DNA of 45,220 nucleotides, taken from IMG/VR virus record IMGVR_UViG_3300003177_000121, positions 1 through 45,220 of that record. The stretch is one strand, 5' to 3'. Origin of the DNA: a virus. Each line of letters starts with the position of its first letter. Position 1 is the stretch's first letter. The position numbers and the translations under genes were made by a program. Positions 1 through 7,592 of this stretch are shown here, in pieces. The notes below the pieces were generated by a model. It was not told the origin of the DNA and did no database searches. It worked only from the letters and a program-made list of their open reading frames with translations.

Positions 1-1
1 A

Positions 2-799
2 AATCCTAATAGGTATGTTACACAGAAAAATTTTATGCATCATCATGCTATATATTCAAAAAATCCTAAGCAACTTATTATTAAACAATTTTCACTGGAG
101 CAGAAACATTATGATAGACTAAAAACTTATTGGGATACTGGTTTAATAGAACTAACTAATAATGGTATAGACTTAGTAAATAGGCCAACTGAAGTTATTT
201 TTGACCAAGCAATGTCTTTAGCTATGAAAGTAAGACAAGCTTTATTTGACCCTAGTATTTTAGGTTTAGATACAGAGTCTGTATATTTCGAACATTTAGA
301 ATTACTAATAGATAGTTTAGGAGATGAGCAATTAATAATATTTACTCATTTTCAAAATACACTGGCTTTAGTTAAAAAATTGCTGGACAAAAAAGGCCTA
401 TCCTACGGTGAAATACACGGTAAAATAACTAGACCAGTTAAAGAAAAGGCTAAAAAAGACTTTAAATCAGGAAAAGTCCAACTACTTATTGGTAATCCAA
501 AAAGTATGGGTGTAGGCTTAGATTTTCAAAATTGTCATAATATGGCCTTCTTTGAATTGGACTATGAAGTGGATTCTTTTTGGCAAGGCCAAGATAGGTT
601 ACATAGACCAGGACAATTACATAGTGTAAATTACTATGTATTTATAGCTAAAAAGACTATAGCTGTCGATTTAATGAAGTCAATAATGACAAATGCTAAT
701 TTTGTAAAGAAGTTACTCAATAAAGAGTCTAGTTCTGAATTTTTTAATTCTAGTATAACTGAAGATGAGGTAAAAATATGGCAAAACAAAATGAATTAG
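2..799 (+). CDS. SNF2-family DNA helicase/translocase, C-terminal part (5' end outside window)
   Basis: The frame is open from base 2, so the gene starts before the window; the ATG at 35 is internal. What remains is RecA-like domain 2 of a superfamily 2 helicase. The segment IIFTHFQNTLALVKKLL matches motif IV, GVGLDFQNCHNMAFFELDY matches motif V, and QGQDRLHRPGQ matches motif VI with its arginine finger and the RxxGQ ending typical of SNF2/RapA-like proteins. The ATPase half (Walker A and B) would lie upstream. Phage proteins of this family remodel DNA in replication or recombination. The 3' end overlaps the sigma gene by 22 bases, which suggests translational coupling. The family call is firm; the exact role is inferred. 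Confidence 0.88.
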   Translation, partial: NPNRYVTQKNFMHHHAIYSKNPKQLIIKQFSLEQKHYDRLKTYWDTGLIELTNNGIDLVNRPTEVIFDQAMSLAMKVRQALFDPSILGLDTESVYFEHLELLIDSLGDEQLIIFTHFQNTLALVKKLLDKKGLSYGEIHGKITRPVKEKAKKDFKSGKVQLLIGNPKSMGVGLDFQNCHNMAFFELDYEVDSFWQGQDRLHRPGQLHSVNYYVFIAKKTIAVDLMKSIMTNANFVKKLLNKESSSEFFNSSITEDEVKIWQNKMN

Positions 800-1374
800 A
801 TAAAATAGAAATAGTAGCACCAGATATTTTAGTTACAACTCACCTATATATAGCGACCTACCTAGCTCGTAAATATTCAAGAAGCAGTGCACCCTTTGAT
901 GATTTATACCAAGAAGGTTGTATAGGTCTAATAAAAGCTAGTACTAAATTTGATCCCTCTAAAGGATTTAAATTTTCTACTTATGCTACTTGGTGGGTAA
1001 AGCAAGCAATATTTAGTAGTCTAACCTCTAGTACTAGAACAATACGTTTGCCTAGTCATATAGTACAATTAAAATTAAAACTATTTAAATATAGTGAGTA
1101 TTATATAAATGAGTTTGGAAAAGAACCAAGTGTAAAAATACTGGCCGAGCATCTAGAAATACCTATTGAAAAGGTAGTCAAGTTAAAGAATTTACAACTA
1201 GAAGTAGACCTTGAAGACTTTGAGACATTTATAACTTCTAAGGATGAAACAGCCTTAGATCTATTAGAACAAGAAGAAGATAGAAAAGATATAATAGCCA
1301 GCTTAAGTAATCTTACTATAAAAGAAAAAGTAGTTATAGGTTTACAGTATGGAATACTGAGTAAAATTAAATAG
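778..1374 (+). CDS. Phage RNA polymerase sigma factor, sigma-70 family, lacking region 4.2
   Basis: This 198-aa protein resembles a primary-type sigma factor. Region 2 (residues about 30-95) has DLYQEGCIGLIKASTKFD and FSTYATWWVKQAI, the core-binding and -10-melting helices, followed by TRTIRLPSHI of region 3.0. Region 3 follows to about residue 165. Region 4.1 starts as LTIKEKVVIGLQYG and then jumps to LSKIK and a stop. The normal helix-turn-helix of region 4.2 is absent, although LSKIK looks like the usual tail after that helix. An in-frame loss of about 30 codons would explain this. Such a factor could bind core and a -10 box but not a -35 box, as T4 gp55 does. Function is likely late transcription (inference). 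Confidence 0.85.
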   Translation: MAKQNELDKIEIVAPDILVTTHLYIATYLARKYSRSSAPFDDLYQEGCIGLIKASTKFDPSKGFKFSTYATWWVKQAIFSSLTSSTRTIRLPSHIVQLKLKLFKYSEYYINEFGKEPSVKILAEHLEIPIEKVVKLKNLQLEVDLEDFETFITSKDETALDLLEQEEDRKDIIASLSNLTIKEKVVIGLQYGILSKIK

Positions 1375-1382
1375 GAAATAAA

Positions 1383-2327
1383 ATGAAAAAAGTATTAGAT
1401 AAAAAAACAGGTGAAATAGTTCATGCTTATGACTTTGGTGGATCAGATATTGTAAAAGTACCAGGTACGCCGCCAATTTTAGTTTGGGCTGATAAAAGTC
1501 AGGAAATAACTAGCTATATTAGGACATATGAATCTTTAAGTCTAATCCCCTCTGAAGAGTCCATTGAAATAGACAAACCTACTTGGGAAATAGTTTCACA
1601 TCAAGATATTTCTACCTGTAATTGGAGAGTCACGGTTAAAAATAGTTTTACTGGAGAAGTAAAATCTGGAGTATATCCTTTTAATCTACAGGGCAAGGTT
1701 TATCAACTGCCATGTCCAGATGGCAATGGTCCATGGGTAATTGCTAGCTGTGGAGGATATAAAATAAAAACAGGTACAGATCCCATATGCTATATTTTAG
1801 AGGGTACTGGAGAAACTATATGTAAGCTTAATATAAGTTATCCATCTAATAATCCATTAGTTTTAACATTTTATATGTCTCATGTAGAACCTGGGCCTGA
1901 TTCAGGATACATAGAATTAGTCCATGAGGATGGTTGGTTACCCTATCATTTACTAGATAAATCATACTATCCGAGGGTTTCCACGTCACTTAATCTACCA
2001 TTTTCTGAACTAGAGGACCAATCACCACCTTATCATTGGAAATCTGAGGGGTTTGATAAATTTTGGGAAAAATGCGGTGGTCCGGTTTATCGCGAATGGA
2101 TTGGTATAACTGGTTCTGGTAAGTCATTTACACTTTGTTTTTTAACAACTGGTAATCTTGACACTTCTAATTATATATATGGCATACGAAAACAAATCTC
2201 TATTTCTATACCGGATTTCAGCCCATTAAATCCATGGGATTATAAAACAGTATCGAAGTTAGACTATGACCCAGTAAGATTAGGCTATCTAGTTAGATTA
2301 GCGCGTATTTGGGGAGAAAATCATTAG
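1383..2327 (+). CDS. Hypothetical protein, 314 aa
   Basis: Not recognised. The ATG follows AGGAAATAAA eight bases after the sigma stop, so it is probably cotranscribed with the sigma gene. The protein is rich in Gly, Pro, Trp and Tyr and looks beta-rich, with many short turns, rather than like an enzyme of a known fold. The opening KKVLDKKTGEIVHAYDFGGS is hydrophilic. Near residues 240-250 the string GITGSGKSFTL fits the Walker A pattern, but no Walker B or other NTPase motif follows and the segment is close to the C-terminus. No signal peptide or membrane segment is visible. It could be virion-related or regulatory. Confidence 0.6.
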   Translation: MKKVLDKKTGEIVHAYDFGGSDIVKVPGTPPILVWADKSQEITSYIRTYESLSLIPSEESIEIDKPTWEIVSHQDISTCNWRVTVKNSFTGEVKSGVYPFNLQGKVYQLPCPDGNGPWVIASCGGYKIKTGTDPICYILEGTGETICKLNISYPSNNPLVLTFYMSHVEPGPDSGYIELVHEDGWLPYHLLDKSYYPRVSTSLNLPFSELEDQSPPYHWKSEGFDKFWEKCGGPVYREWIGITGSGKSFTLCFLTTGNLDTSNYIYGIRKQISISIPDFSPLNPWDYKTVSKLDYDPVRLGYLVRLARIWGENH

Positions 2328-2511
2328 GTTTTAAATCTGAATCTTAAATTTTTAGAGTTTAGCAATAGAATAACAGATTAAAGTATCACTAATAATACTT
2401 AGTATATAATAAATTTAAATAAAGGAGTGAAGATGTAAGATTAAAAATTGAGAATTAAGAACTGAGATGGCGGTTTAACAATAAAGATAAAAATAAATAT
2501 AAGGAAAAATT
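2328..2511 (+). other. Non-coding leader between the 314-aa gene and the replication genes
   Basis: This 184-base AT-rich stretch has no ORF of useful size. It holds a TATAAT at 2405-2410, then AAAGGAG with an ATG directly followed by TAA (2433-2438), which is a start-stop unit with a good ribosome site. Further on comes the ribosome site AAGGAAAAATT of the next gene. It probably carries the promoter or leader for the genes from 2512 onward. A remnant of a deleted small gene is also possible. Confidence 0.45.
2405..2410 (+). promoter_or_regulatory. Possible -10 box TATAAT
   Basis: A perfect TATAAT lies in a gene-free leader about 100 bases before the 2512 start. No good TTGACA is present 16-18 bases upstream. 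In sequence this AT-rich a chance match is easy, so only the position in the leader supports the call. Confidence 0.3.
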
Positions 2512-2766
2512 ATGGCAAAAACAAAAATAGAAGACATGGACTTAGAATCTAAAAAAACAACAAAAACAGACACATCAGTGGTAGACGTAGAGGTGACAGG
2601 CAATACAGGAATGGCTGTAAGAGGGACAAATCCATCTGTATTAGCTAACTTAAATCAAGGCTTTGAAGGTATTGAATCAATTGCAAATTTTATGCCTTAC
2701 TTTATAGTAGATGGTACAGAGTTGTTAAATAAGATAACTGAAGTTAGACCAAACTTTAGTAGCTGA
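2512..2766 (+). CDS. Hypothetical protein, N-terminal segment of a frameshifted gene (ssDNA-binding candidate)
   Basis: The ATG at 2512 has AAGGA upstream. The frame runs 84 aa and stops soon after TEVRPNFSS. The +1 frame is open from 2738 and reads TLVAESFDGTVSTEGQN into the next listed segment, so one gene of about 190 aa spans 2512-3091 with a break near 2750. The N-terminal 25 residues are charged and Thr-rich (KKTTKTDTSVVDVEVTG). No family is recognised. Being first after the leader and just ahead of the nuclease and polymerase, a single-strand DNA-binding or similar abundant replication protein is a reasonable guess, no more. Confidence 0.55.
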   Translation: MAKTKIEDMDLESKKTTKTDTSVVDVEVTGNTGMAVRGTNPSVLANLNQGFEGIESIANFMPYFIVDGTELLNKITEVRPNFSS

Positions 2767-2803
2767 GAGTTTTGATGGCACAGTTTCTACTGAAGGTCAA
2801 AAT

Positions 2804-3091
2804 ATGCAAGAAGCATTGGCTGAAACAAAAGCTAAATACCCAGGTCAAGAAGAAAAGATTAAGATTCAAGCTAGATATGATATTTATTTTGATTGGGATT
2901 ATCCAGAAGAAGGCACTAAGCTTACAAAAGTATCTTTAAGTCCTTCAAGTAAATATGCTTTTAGTGCTTATTCTCAAGAATTGGCTAAACAAGGCCTTGG
3001 AGTTACCCAAGTAACTACTTCTCTTGGTGCAAAAAGAACTGTGTCTAAACAAGGTTATAGATATAGTGTTGTAACTTTTGAAAGAGCCTAA
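2804..3091 (+). CDS. Hypothetical protein, C-terminal segment of the frameshifted gene starting at 2512
   Basis: The frame is open from 2738; the ATG at 2804 is only its first internal Met, and no ribosome site precedes it. The segment KIQARYDIYFDWDYPEEG followed by beta-like stretches (TKLTKVSLSPSSKY, YRYSVVTFERA) suggests a compact beta fold. Either a one-base indel near 2750 or a real +1 shift joins it to the upstream frame. The coding potential on both sides of the break looks equally good, so this reads as a single broken gene rather than two. Confidence 0.5.
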   Translation: MQEALAETKAKYPGQEEKIKIQARYDIYFDWDYPEEGTKLTKVSLSPSSKYAFSAYSQELAKQGLGVTQVTTSLGAKRTVSKQGYRYSVVTFERA

Positions 3092-3092
3092 T

Positions 3093-3488
3093 ATGAATAC
3101 TATTTCAAAAATAGTTCTAAAAAATCTTCAGCTAAAAGCTGGAGATTTGAATGTACCAGGTAAGCTAGAAAAATTATTCATTGCTTATAATAAAATAAAT
3201 GCTAATTTAGAAGCTTATGCTGATAGTTTAAGTAAAAGTTATAACTGCGGAAATTGTGGAAAACAGAATAGAAGTGCTATAGTAGAAACAAAAACAGTAA
3301 TGGCTAATGGCACTACCAGTGTAAAAACAACTAGTCCTTTAGAAGAAGTTAAACAAGAGAAGAATTCAAATTTATCGGCTAGAGATATAGAAGAATTTAA
3401 ACAGGAAAAGAATTTAAATTTAACTCCTAGGGATATAGAGGAAAGAATTAACTATTACACAGCTTTGCAAAGTATTAAGGAGAAATAA
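3093..3488 (+). CDS. Hypothetical protein with a CxxC knuckle and a duplicated C-terminal segment
   Basis: The best start is the ATG at 3093 (MNTISKIVLKN), one base after the previous stop; an upstream TTG would lie inside the preceding gene. The 131-aa protein is basic and hydrophilic. It has YNCGNCGKQ in the middle, a CxxC pair that could hold metal only with a partner, as no second pair exists. The end carries a near repeat of about 20 residues: VKQEKNSNLSARDIEE, then FKQEKNLNLTPRDIEE. It is cotranscribed with the replication genes. No family recognised. Confidence 0.55.
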   Translation: MNTISKIVLKNLQLKAGDLNVPGKLEKLFIAYNKINANLEAYADSLSKSYNCGNCGKQNRSAIVETKTVMANGTTSVKTTSPLEEVKQEKNSNLSARDIEEFKQEKNLNLTPRDIEERINYYTALQSIKEK

Positions 3489-3857
3489 ATGAGCGAAGAG
3501 TTTAAAAAAGATTCAATGGTTAATACTAAGTATAAACCATCACTGATTGAGCCTAGCTTTAAAAAAGATTTGGCTAAGTTGCTAACTTTAGGCGGTATGA
3601 AGTATGGTTTTAATAATTGGAAACTAGCCACTAAAGAACAAGTTGTAGAATATAGAGATGCCTTAGAGAGACATCTAATAGCCCGTGATAAAGGTGAATA
3701 CTTGGACAAAGATACTGGTTTGCCACATATAATCTGTGTAGCTTTTAATGTAATGGCTTTGCACTTTTTTGATGCTAAATTTTTTGACATAAACTTAGAT
3801 GACTCTATTTGGCAAGAACGGTTAGACTATTACAAGGAGCTTAAAAATGGTAAATAA
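3489..3857 (+). CDS. MazZ-like dATP/dGTP diphosphohydrolase family protein (DUF5664-type)
   Basis: This 122-aa protein shows the pattern of phage DUF5664/MazZ-like all-alpha pyrophosphohydrolases: LLTLGGMKYGFNNWKLA, then YRDALERHLIARDKGEYLD, DTGLPHIICVAFN and a Phe-rich end. The acidic residues in ALERH and GEYLDKDTG and the following His fit the metal-binding helices of the MazG superfamily. Family members hydrolyse dNTPs to dNMPs and PPi, and some act in phages with 2-aminoadenine DNA. No PurZ is seen here, so the substrate is open. The start at 3489 follows AAGGAGAAATAA. The end overlaps the nuclease gene by 11 bases. Confidence 0.68.
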   Translation: MSEEFKKDSMVNTKYKPSLIEPSFKKDLAKLLTLGGMKYGFNNWKLATKEQVVEYRDALERHLIARDKGEYLDKDTGLPHIICVAFNVMALHFFDAKFFDINLDDSIWQERLDYYKELKNGK

Positions 3858-4584
3858 AATTTTTATTGACACAAATAATTATTTGAAAAGAATATACCAC
3901 GGTGGAGGAGATCCATATAGCTTGTGGATGATGCTATTAAGACGATATGAAACTCAAGAAGTTTTTGTAGTTTGTGATACGGCTACATCACGACTCTATA
4001 GAAAATCTATTAATCCGGATTATAAAAAAGGACGTAAGCAAGATGATGACCCAATTTACTGGGAGCTTTATAATAACGCAATAACAATAGCTCGCCATTT
4101 TCCCAATATAAAAGTTATTGAAGTAACAGAGGGTGAAGCCGATGATTTTATAGGTTGTAAAGCTTCAAAAAATGATACTGTGATTTCTAATGATAAAGAC
4201 CTTTGGGTATTATTATCTAAAGGAACTAAAATACTTATAAATGCCACTACTCAAGTTGATAGTCAATTAGTGGCTACAAAATTTGTACATCCTGAGCCTG
4301 AGCTAATTACAGTTTATAAATGTTTGGTTGGCGATCCCAGTGATAATATAAAGGGTAAATTTAGATTTGGTGTAAAAGCCTATGAAAAACTTCCAGTAAA
4401 AAGACTACGCAATATTTTAGAGGAGCTTAAGACTAAAAATTATGAAGATGAGCTTATAGATGAAAATGTAAAACTAAGCTATGCTATGGTAAAATTTTTT
4501 CAAGACTATAAAACAAGGTTCTTAGAGCCTCTAAATTTTAATTTGTTAAATGATTTTATAACTTCAAAAGGAATAATATGCTAA
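3847..4584 (+). CDS. 5'-3' exonuclease / flap endonuclease (PolA N-terminal type)
   Basis: This 245-aa protein carries the metal-binding acids of the phage and PolA 5'-nuclease family: IFIDTN (D8), VVCDTATSRLYRKSINPDYK (D44 with the substrate Arg/Tyr/Lys cluster), TEGEADDFIG (E97, D99, D100), SNDKDLW (D116, D118) and LVGDPSDNIKG (D163, D166), which opens the helix-hairpin-helix. It would remove RNA primers and 5' flaps at the fork. It sits directly before the polymerase, whose own N-terminus has no 5'-nuclease domain, so the two together make the complete Pol I set. The ATG follows AAGGAGCTTAAAA. The stop overlaps the polymerase start by seven bases. Confidence 0.88.
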   Translation: MVNKIFIDTNNYLKRIYHGGGDPYSLWMMLLRRYETQEVFVVCDTATSRLYRKSINPDYKKGRKQDDDPIYWELYNNAITIARHFPNIKVIEVTEGEADDFIGCKASKNDTVISNDKDLWVLLSKGTKILINATTQVDSQLVATKFVHPEPELITVYKCLVGDPSDNIKGKFRFGVKAYEKLPVKRLRNILEELKTKNYEDELIDENVKLSYAMVKFFQDYKTRFLEPLNFNLLNDFITSKGIIC

Positions 4585-5780
4585 TAAGTAATAAGAATAT
4601 AAATGAAGCAATAGAATTGTTAAAAAAAGATGAAGGTACTATATGGTCTATAGACCTTGAAACTTTTTGTCCAATTGATAATTTTCCAGAGATAACTGGT
4701 AAAACAAAACCTTTAGATAGATTGAATTCAAAAATAGTTTCTTTGCAAATAACTACTGCTCATCTTCATAATTTTTATTTTAATTTTGCACACTCAGATG
4801 GGGATTTAGACTATTCATGGTTAAAGGTTATCTTTGATCTTAAACAAACAAATACGCATTTAATTGCTCATAATTTTAGTTTTGAGTGGACTTTATTATA
4901 CCTTCATGACGTAGATCTAACTAGATTTACTCTGTGGGACACAATGGTAATGGGCTGGTTAAGAAATGAAAACGAACAACAAGGTTTAAAATCAAGTATT
5001 AAAAAATACTTTAACTACCAGATGGCTACTTATAAAACAACCGTTGGTGATGGTAATATGTCTATGATTACTGGTGAGGAAGGTTATGCCTATGGTATGG
5101 ATGATGCTATATGGACATTAAAATTGTTTGACAAGTATTATGCAGAGATTAATACTGATTATTATTTAACTTTTGATGAGCCTATACTTAAATATATAGC
5201 TATGCACTATATAAAAGGTCAAAAAGTTGACATAAGCATTATAAAAGATTTTATTCTAGAGGATGAAATTAAAAGCCAAAAACTTTTATCTGAATATCCA
5301 ATATTAAGAGGTTTAAACTTAAATAGTCCAAAGCAAGTAGCTAATTTACTATTTAATGAACTTAGACTACCTCCAGTTAAAGTATCAAAAAAGACTGGCC
5401 AGCCTAGTACGGATAAAGAAACTTTAAATACACTAATTTTAGACCATTCTAAAACAAATCCAGAATTAAAAGCTTTTGAAGAAATTAGAAAGATTGAAAC
5501 GAAAAAGAAGCTGTATTATAAACCTTATCCTAAGCTTGTTTATCCTGATGGCAGATGGCATAGCGCGATTAGGCATACTGGTACAGTCACTGGTAGATTT
5601 AGTATGAGTAGCCCAAATTTGCAACAAATGGCCAAAAGAGGTGATAGTGTTAAAATCAGAAGAGTCACAAGTAGAACTTCGTATGGCTGCTCATTTATCC
5701 CAAGATCCAAAATTAGTAGATGCTTATCTTACTGGAAAAGACTTGCATACAGTATCGGGTACAAACATTTTAAATTGTAG
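4578..5780 (+). CDS. Family A DNA polymerase, 3'-5' exonuclease and palm-start segment (frameshifted)
   Basis: This is the N-terminal segment of a phage Pol I-type replicase. Exo I is WSIDLETF (D26, E28), Exo II is AHNFSFEW (Glu where Asp is usual) and Exo III is YGMDDA (Y172, D176). The thumb/palm entry GRFSMSSPNLQQMAKRGD is clear. After residue about 360 the frame becomes nonsense, and homology resumes in the +1 frame. The residues that should follow (normally about 15 aa ending in the catalytic DYSQ) cannot be found in any frame, so a block as well as the frame has been lost near 5640-5665. The start overlaps the nuclease stop. Confidence 0.85.
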   Translation: MLISNKNINEAIELLKKDEGTIWSIDLETFCPIDNFPEITGKTKPLDRLNSKIVSLQITTAHLHNFYFNFAHSDGDLDYSWLKVIFDLKQTNTHLIAHNFSFEWTLLYLHDVDLTRFTLWDTMVMGWLRNENEQQGLKSSIKKYFNYQMATYKTTVGDGNMSMITGEEGYAYGMDDAIWTLKLFDKYYAEINTDYYLTFDEPILKYIAMHYIKGQKVDISIIKDFILEDEIKSQKLLSEYPILRGLNLNSPKQVANLLFNELRLPPVKVSKKTGQPSTDKETLNTLILDHSKTNPELKAFEEIRKIETKKKLYYKPYPKLVYPDGRWHSAIRHTGTVTGRFSMSSPNLQQMAKRGDSVKIRRVTSRTSYGCSFIPRSKISRCLSYWKRLAYSIGYKHFKL

Positions 5781-6444
5781 CTATGATGAGATGAAAAAAA
5801 GATTAGAAAGTGGTGATTTAGAAGCTAAAAAGGCTAGACAAAAAGGCAAAACATTGAACTTTGCAGCCTTATATGGCGCAGCCCCGACAAGATTAAGTAA
5901 ATTTGATTTACTCGATTGTTCTATTGGAGAAGCTTCTTTCTTTTTACAAGCACATAGAGAAGGCTATAGTGGCTATTTTCATGACTTTGTTAATAAAATA
6001 TTAAAAGATGCAAAAGAAAAACTCTATGTTGAAACTATATTTAAAAGAAAAAGACATCTACCAAATCTTACTTCTCCTTTAAAAGTTTTAAGAATTGATG
6101 CAGAACATCAGGCTGTAAATGCAGTAGTTCAAGGTTCATGTGGAGAAATAATGAAATTAAGTTTTGCCAGACTTGGTAATGAAAATTTATTGTACAATAA
6201 AGATTTACAGTTTATTTGCCCTATTCATGATGAGTTTGTTTTTTCAGCCTCTAGAGAGGGTGTTCATAAGTATCTAAAAACTATAAAAGAAATAATGGAA
6301 CTAACTCCAAAAGGCTTTTCAATCCCAATTCTGGCCGCTGCATCTGTTGGAGTTAACTTCGCTGATCAAGTAGAAATTGAAGACCTAGATAAACTTGATT
6401 ATTATATGGATAAAGCTCTAGAATATAAATCAAAAGGAAATTAA
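5641..6444 (+). CDS. Family A DNA polymerase, palm/fingers segment (continues the gene at 4578)
   Basis: The same polymerase continues in the +1 frame. ESQVELRMAAHLS matches the rest of motif A (SQIELR), but the catalytic Asp-Tyr before it is replaced by Glu-Glu at the junction. Motif B is KARQKGKTLNFAALYGA and motif C is PIHDEFVFSA with the catalytic Asp. The frame then runs cleanly to 6444. The GTG at 5641 is not a credible start. As written the enzyme would be dead, but everything outside the junction is well kept, arguing for a recent or artefactual loss. Full gene span is 4578-6444. Confidence 0.85.
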   Translation: MIVLKSEESQVELRMAAHLSQDPKLVDAYLTGKDLHTVSGTNILNCSYDEMKKRLESGDLEAKKARQKGKTLNFAALYGAAPTRLSKFDLLDCSIGEASFFLQAHREGYSGYFHDFVNKILKDAKEKLYVETIFKRKRHLPNLTSPLKVLRIDAEHQAVNAVVQGSCGEIMKLSFARLGNENLLYNKDLQFICPIHDEFVFSASREGVHKYLKTIKEIMELTPKGFSIPILAAASVGVNFADQVEIEDLDKLDYYMDKALEYKSKGN

Positions 6445-7083
6445 ATGACAAAATTTGATAAAGTATATAAAGATACTCTTGAGTATGTAATAACTGAAGG
6501 AACTAATAGCACGAATAAAAGAACAGGCTCAACTGTTAGACAAGTTCATGGTTATTCATTTAACTATGATATGAATTTATTACCGAGGTTAAGATTAAGA
6601 AAAACCTGGATTAGTTCTGCAGCTGCAGAGCTAGCCTGGTTTTTATCCGGCACTAAAGATGCCTCATGGATAAATGAAAAAACCAGTATTTGGAGAGAAT
6701 TTACTGATTCAGAAAATAATATAAATACTGCCTATGGCTATAGATGGAGATATAAATGGGGGTATGACCAAGTAGAAAATATAATAATGAAACTTAAGCT
6801 CGATAATAGTTCTAGGCAACAAATTTTACTCAGTTGGGATCCTGAGGAAGATAATATTAATATAGCCAAGAATATACCTTGTCCATTTGTCTATGTAATA
6901 AATATTATAGATAATAAATTAAATATACACCTAACTTTAAGGTCAAATGATGCTTGGTTGGGCCTACCTTATGATATAATGACTGCTTGTTTATTAGGAA
7001 GAGCATTTGCTAATTCATTGGACGTTAAATTAGGAAGTTTACATTATTCAGTAGCTAATTTACATTTATATGAAAATATATAA
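6445..7083 (+). CDS. Thymidylate-synthase-fold enzyme, dCMP (hydroxy)methyltransferase type; 3' end frameshifted
   Basis: The fold is clear: ELAWFLSG, TSIWREF, AYGYRWR, IPCPFVY with the nucleophile C146, and LTLRSNDAWLGLPYDI. The numbering matches E. coli ThyA (C146, R166, S167, residue 177). ThyA has Asn177, which reads uracil; here the residue is Asp177, the change found in dCMP hydroxymethylase and in TS mutants that prefer dCMP. His147 is replaced by Pro. The frame stops after LHLYENI. The +1 frame then reads YKKTSPSIEIQNSNSF, and a third frame reads KPFDKYTFSGWTPR (to about 7199), so the C-terminus is present but broken twice. The start follows AAAGGAAATTAA. Confidence 0.8.
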   Translation: MTKFDKVYKDTLEYVITEGTNSTNKRTGSTVRQVHGYSFNYDMNLLPRLRLRKTWISSAAAELAWFLSGTKDASWINEKTSIWREFTDSENNINTAYGYRWRYKWGYDQVENIIMKLKLDNSSRQQILLSWDPEEDNINIAKNIPCPFVYVINIIDNKLNIHLTLRSNDAWLGLPYDIMTACLLGRAFANSLDVKLGSLHYSVANLHLYENI

Positions 7084-7205
7084 AAAAACAAGCCCTTCTA
7101 TAGAAATTCAAAATTCTAATTCTTTTAGTATAAATGAAATTAGAATAGACAAATTTTAAACCTTTTGATAAGTATACTTTTTCTGGCTGGACGCCAAGAG
7201 TTAAT

Positions 7206-7592
7206 GTGGCAACTCAAAGTTATGCAAAAAAGAAAAAAGTAGCCTGTATATTAGTTAAGGATAAACATTTTGTATCTGCAGGAGTAAATGGCACTTTAAA
7301 AGGCTTACCTAATAGGTGTGAGGATAAAGATGGAAAAAGTATGCATGATATAGTAGTACATGCAGAAATGAATGCAATAGCTAATGCAAGCGATAAAAAT
7401 GATATAAAAGGCTGCACAGCGTACTTAAACTATGGCCCATGTGAACATTGTGCAAAAACTCTATTACAATTTGGTATAAAAGCCTTACATATTAGAGGAG
7501 ATATAAAATATACTCAAGTGGTTCAAACTTGTATAGATTATTTAGGAGAAAATAATGTTAAAATTGAAACTAAAAACAAAAAATACAGTTAG
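7206..7592 (+). CDS. dCMP deaminase (N-terminus missing)
   Basis: Zinc-dependent deoxycytidylate deaminase: HAEMNAIANA gives the His ligand and catalytic Glu, and YGPCEHCAKTL gives the PCxxC ligands. ATQSYAKKKKVACILVKD matches the usual beginning after the first helix. The GTG at 7206 is only the first possible codon. In the same frame the upstream codons read as the end of the preceding TS-like gene (FSGWTPR), so the stop of that gene, the spacer and the first 10-15 codons of the deaminase appear to be lost. The enzyme makes dUMP from dCMP. Its pairing with a dCMP-type synthase is notable, since both use the same substrate. Confidence 0.82.
   Translation: MATQSYAKKKKVACILVKDKHFVSAGVNGTLKGLPNRCEDKDGKSMHDIVVHAEMNAIANASDKNDIKGCTAYLNYGPCEHCAKTLLQFGIKALHIRGDIKYTQVVQTCIDYLGENNVKIETKNKKYS

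Noticed and set aside
2101-2130. Walker A-like GITGSGKS in the 314-aa gene as an ATPase
   Set aside because: It lies near the C-terminus with no Walker B, no sensor and no ATPase fold around it; probably chance.
3455-3790. Minus-strand ORF of 111 aa
   Set aside because: It is the complement shadow of the MazZ-like gene, whose protein matches a known family.
3489-3857. 2-aminoadenine (dZ) genome inferred from the MazZ-like protein
   Set aside because: No PurZ or related synthase is visible in the window; the family also occurs without dZ.
5620-5680. Programmed ribosomal bypass or intein in the polymerase
   Set aside because: Bypass and inteins add sequence between the halves; here sequence is missing and no insert is present.
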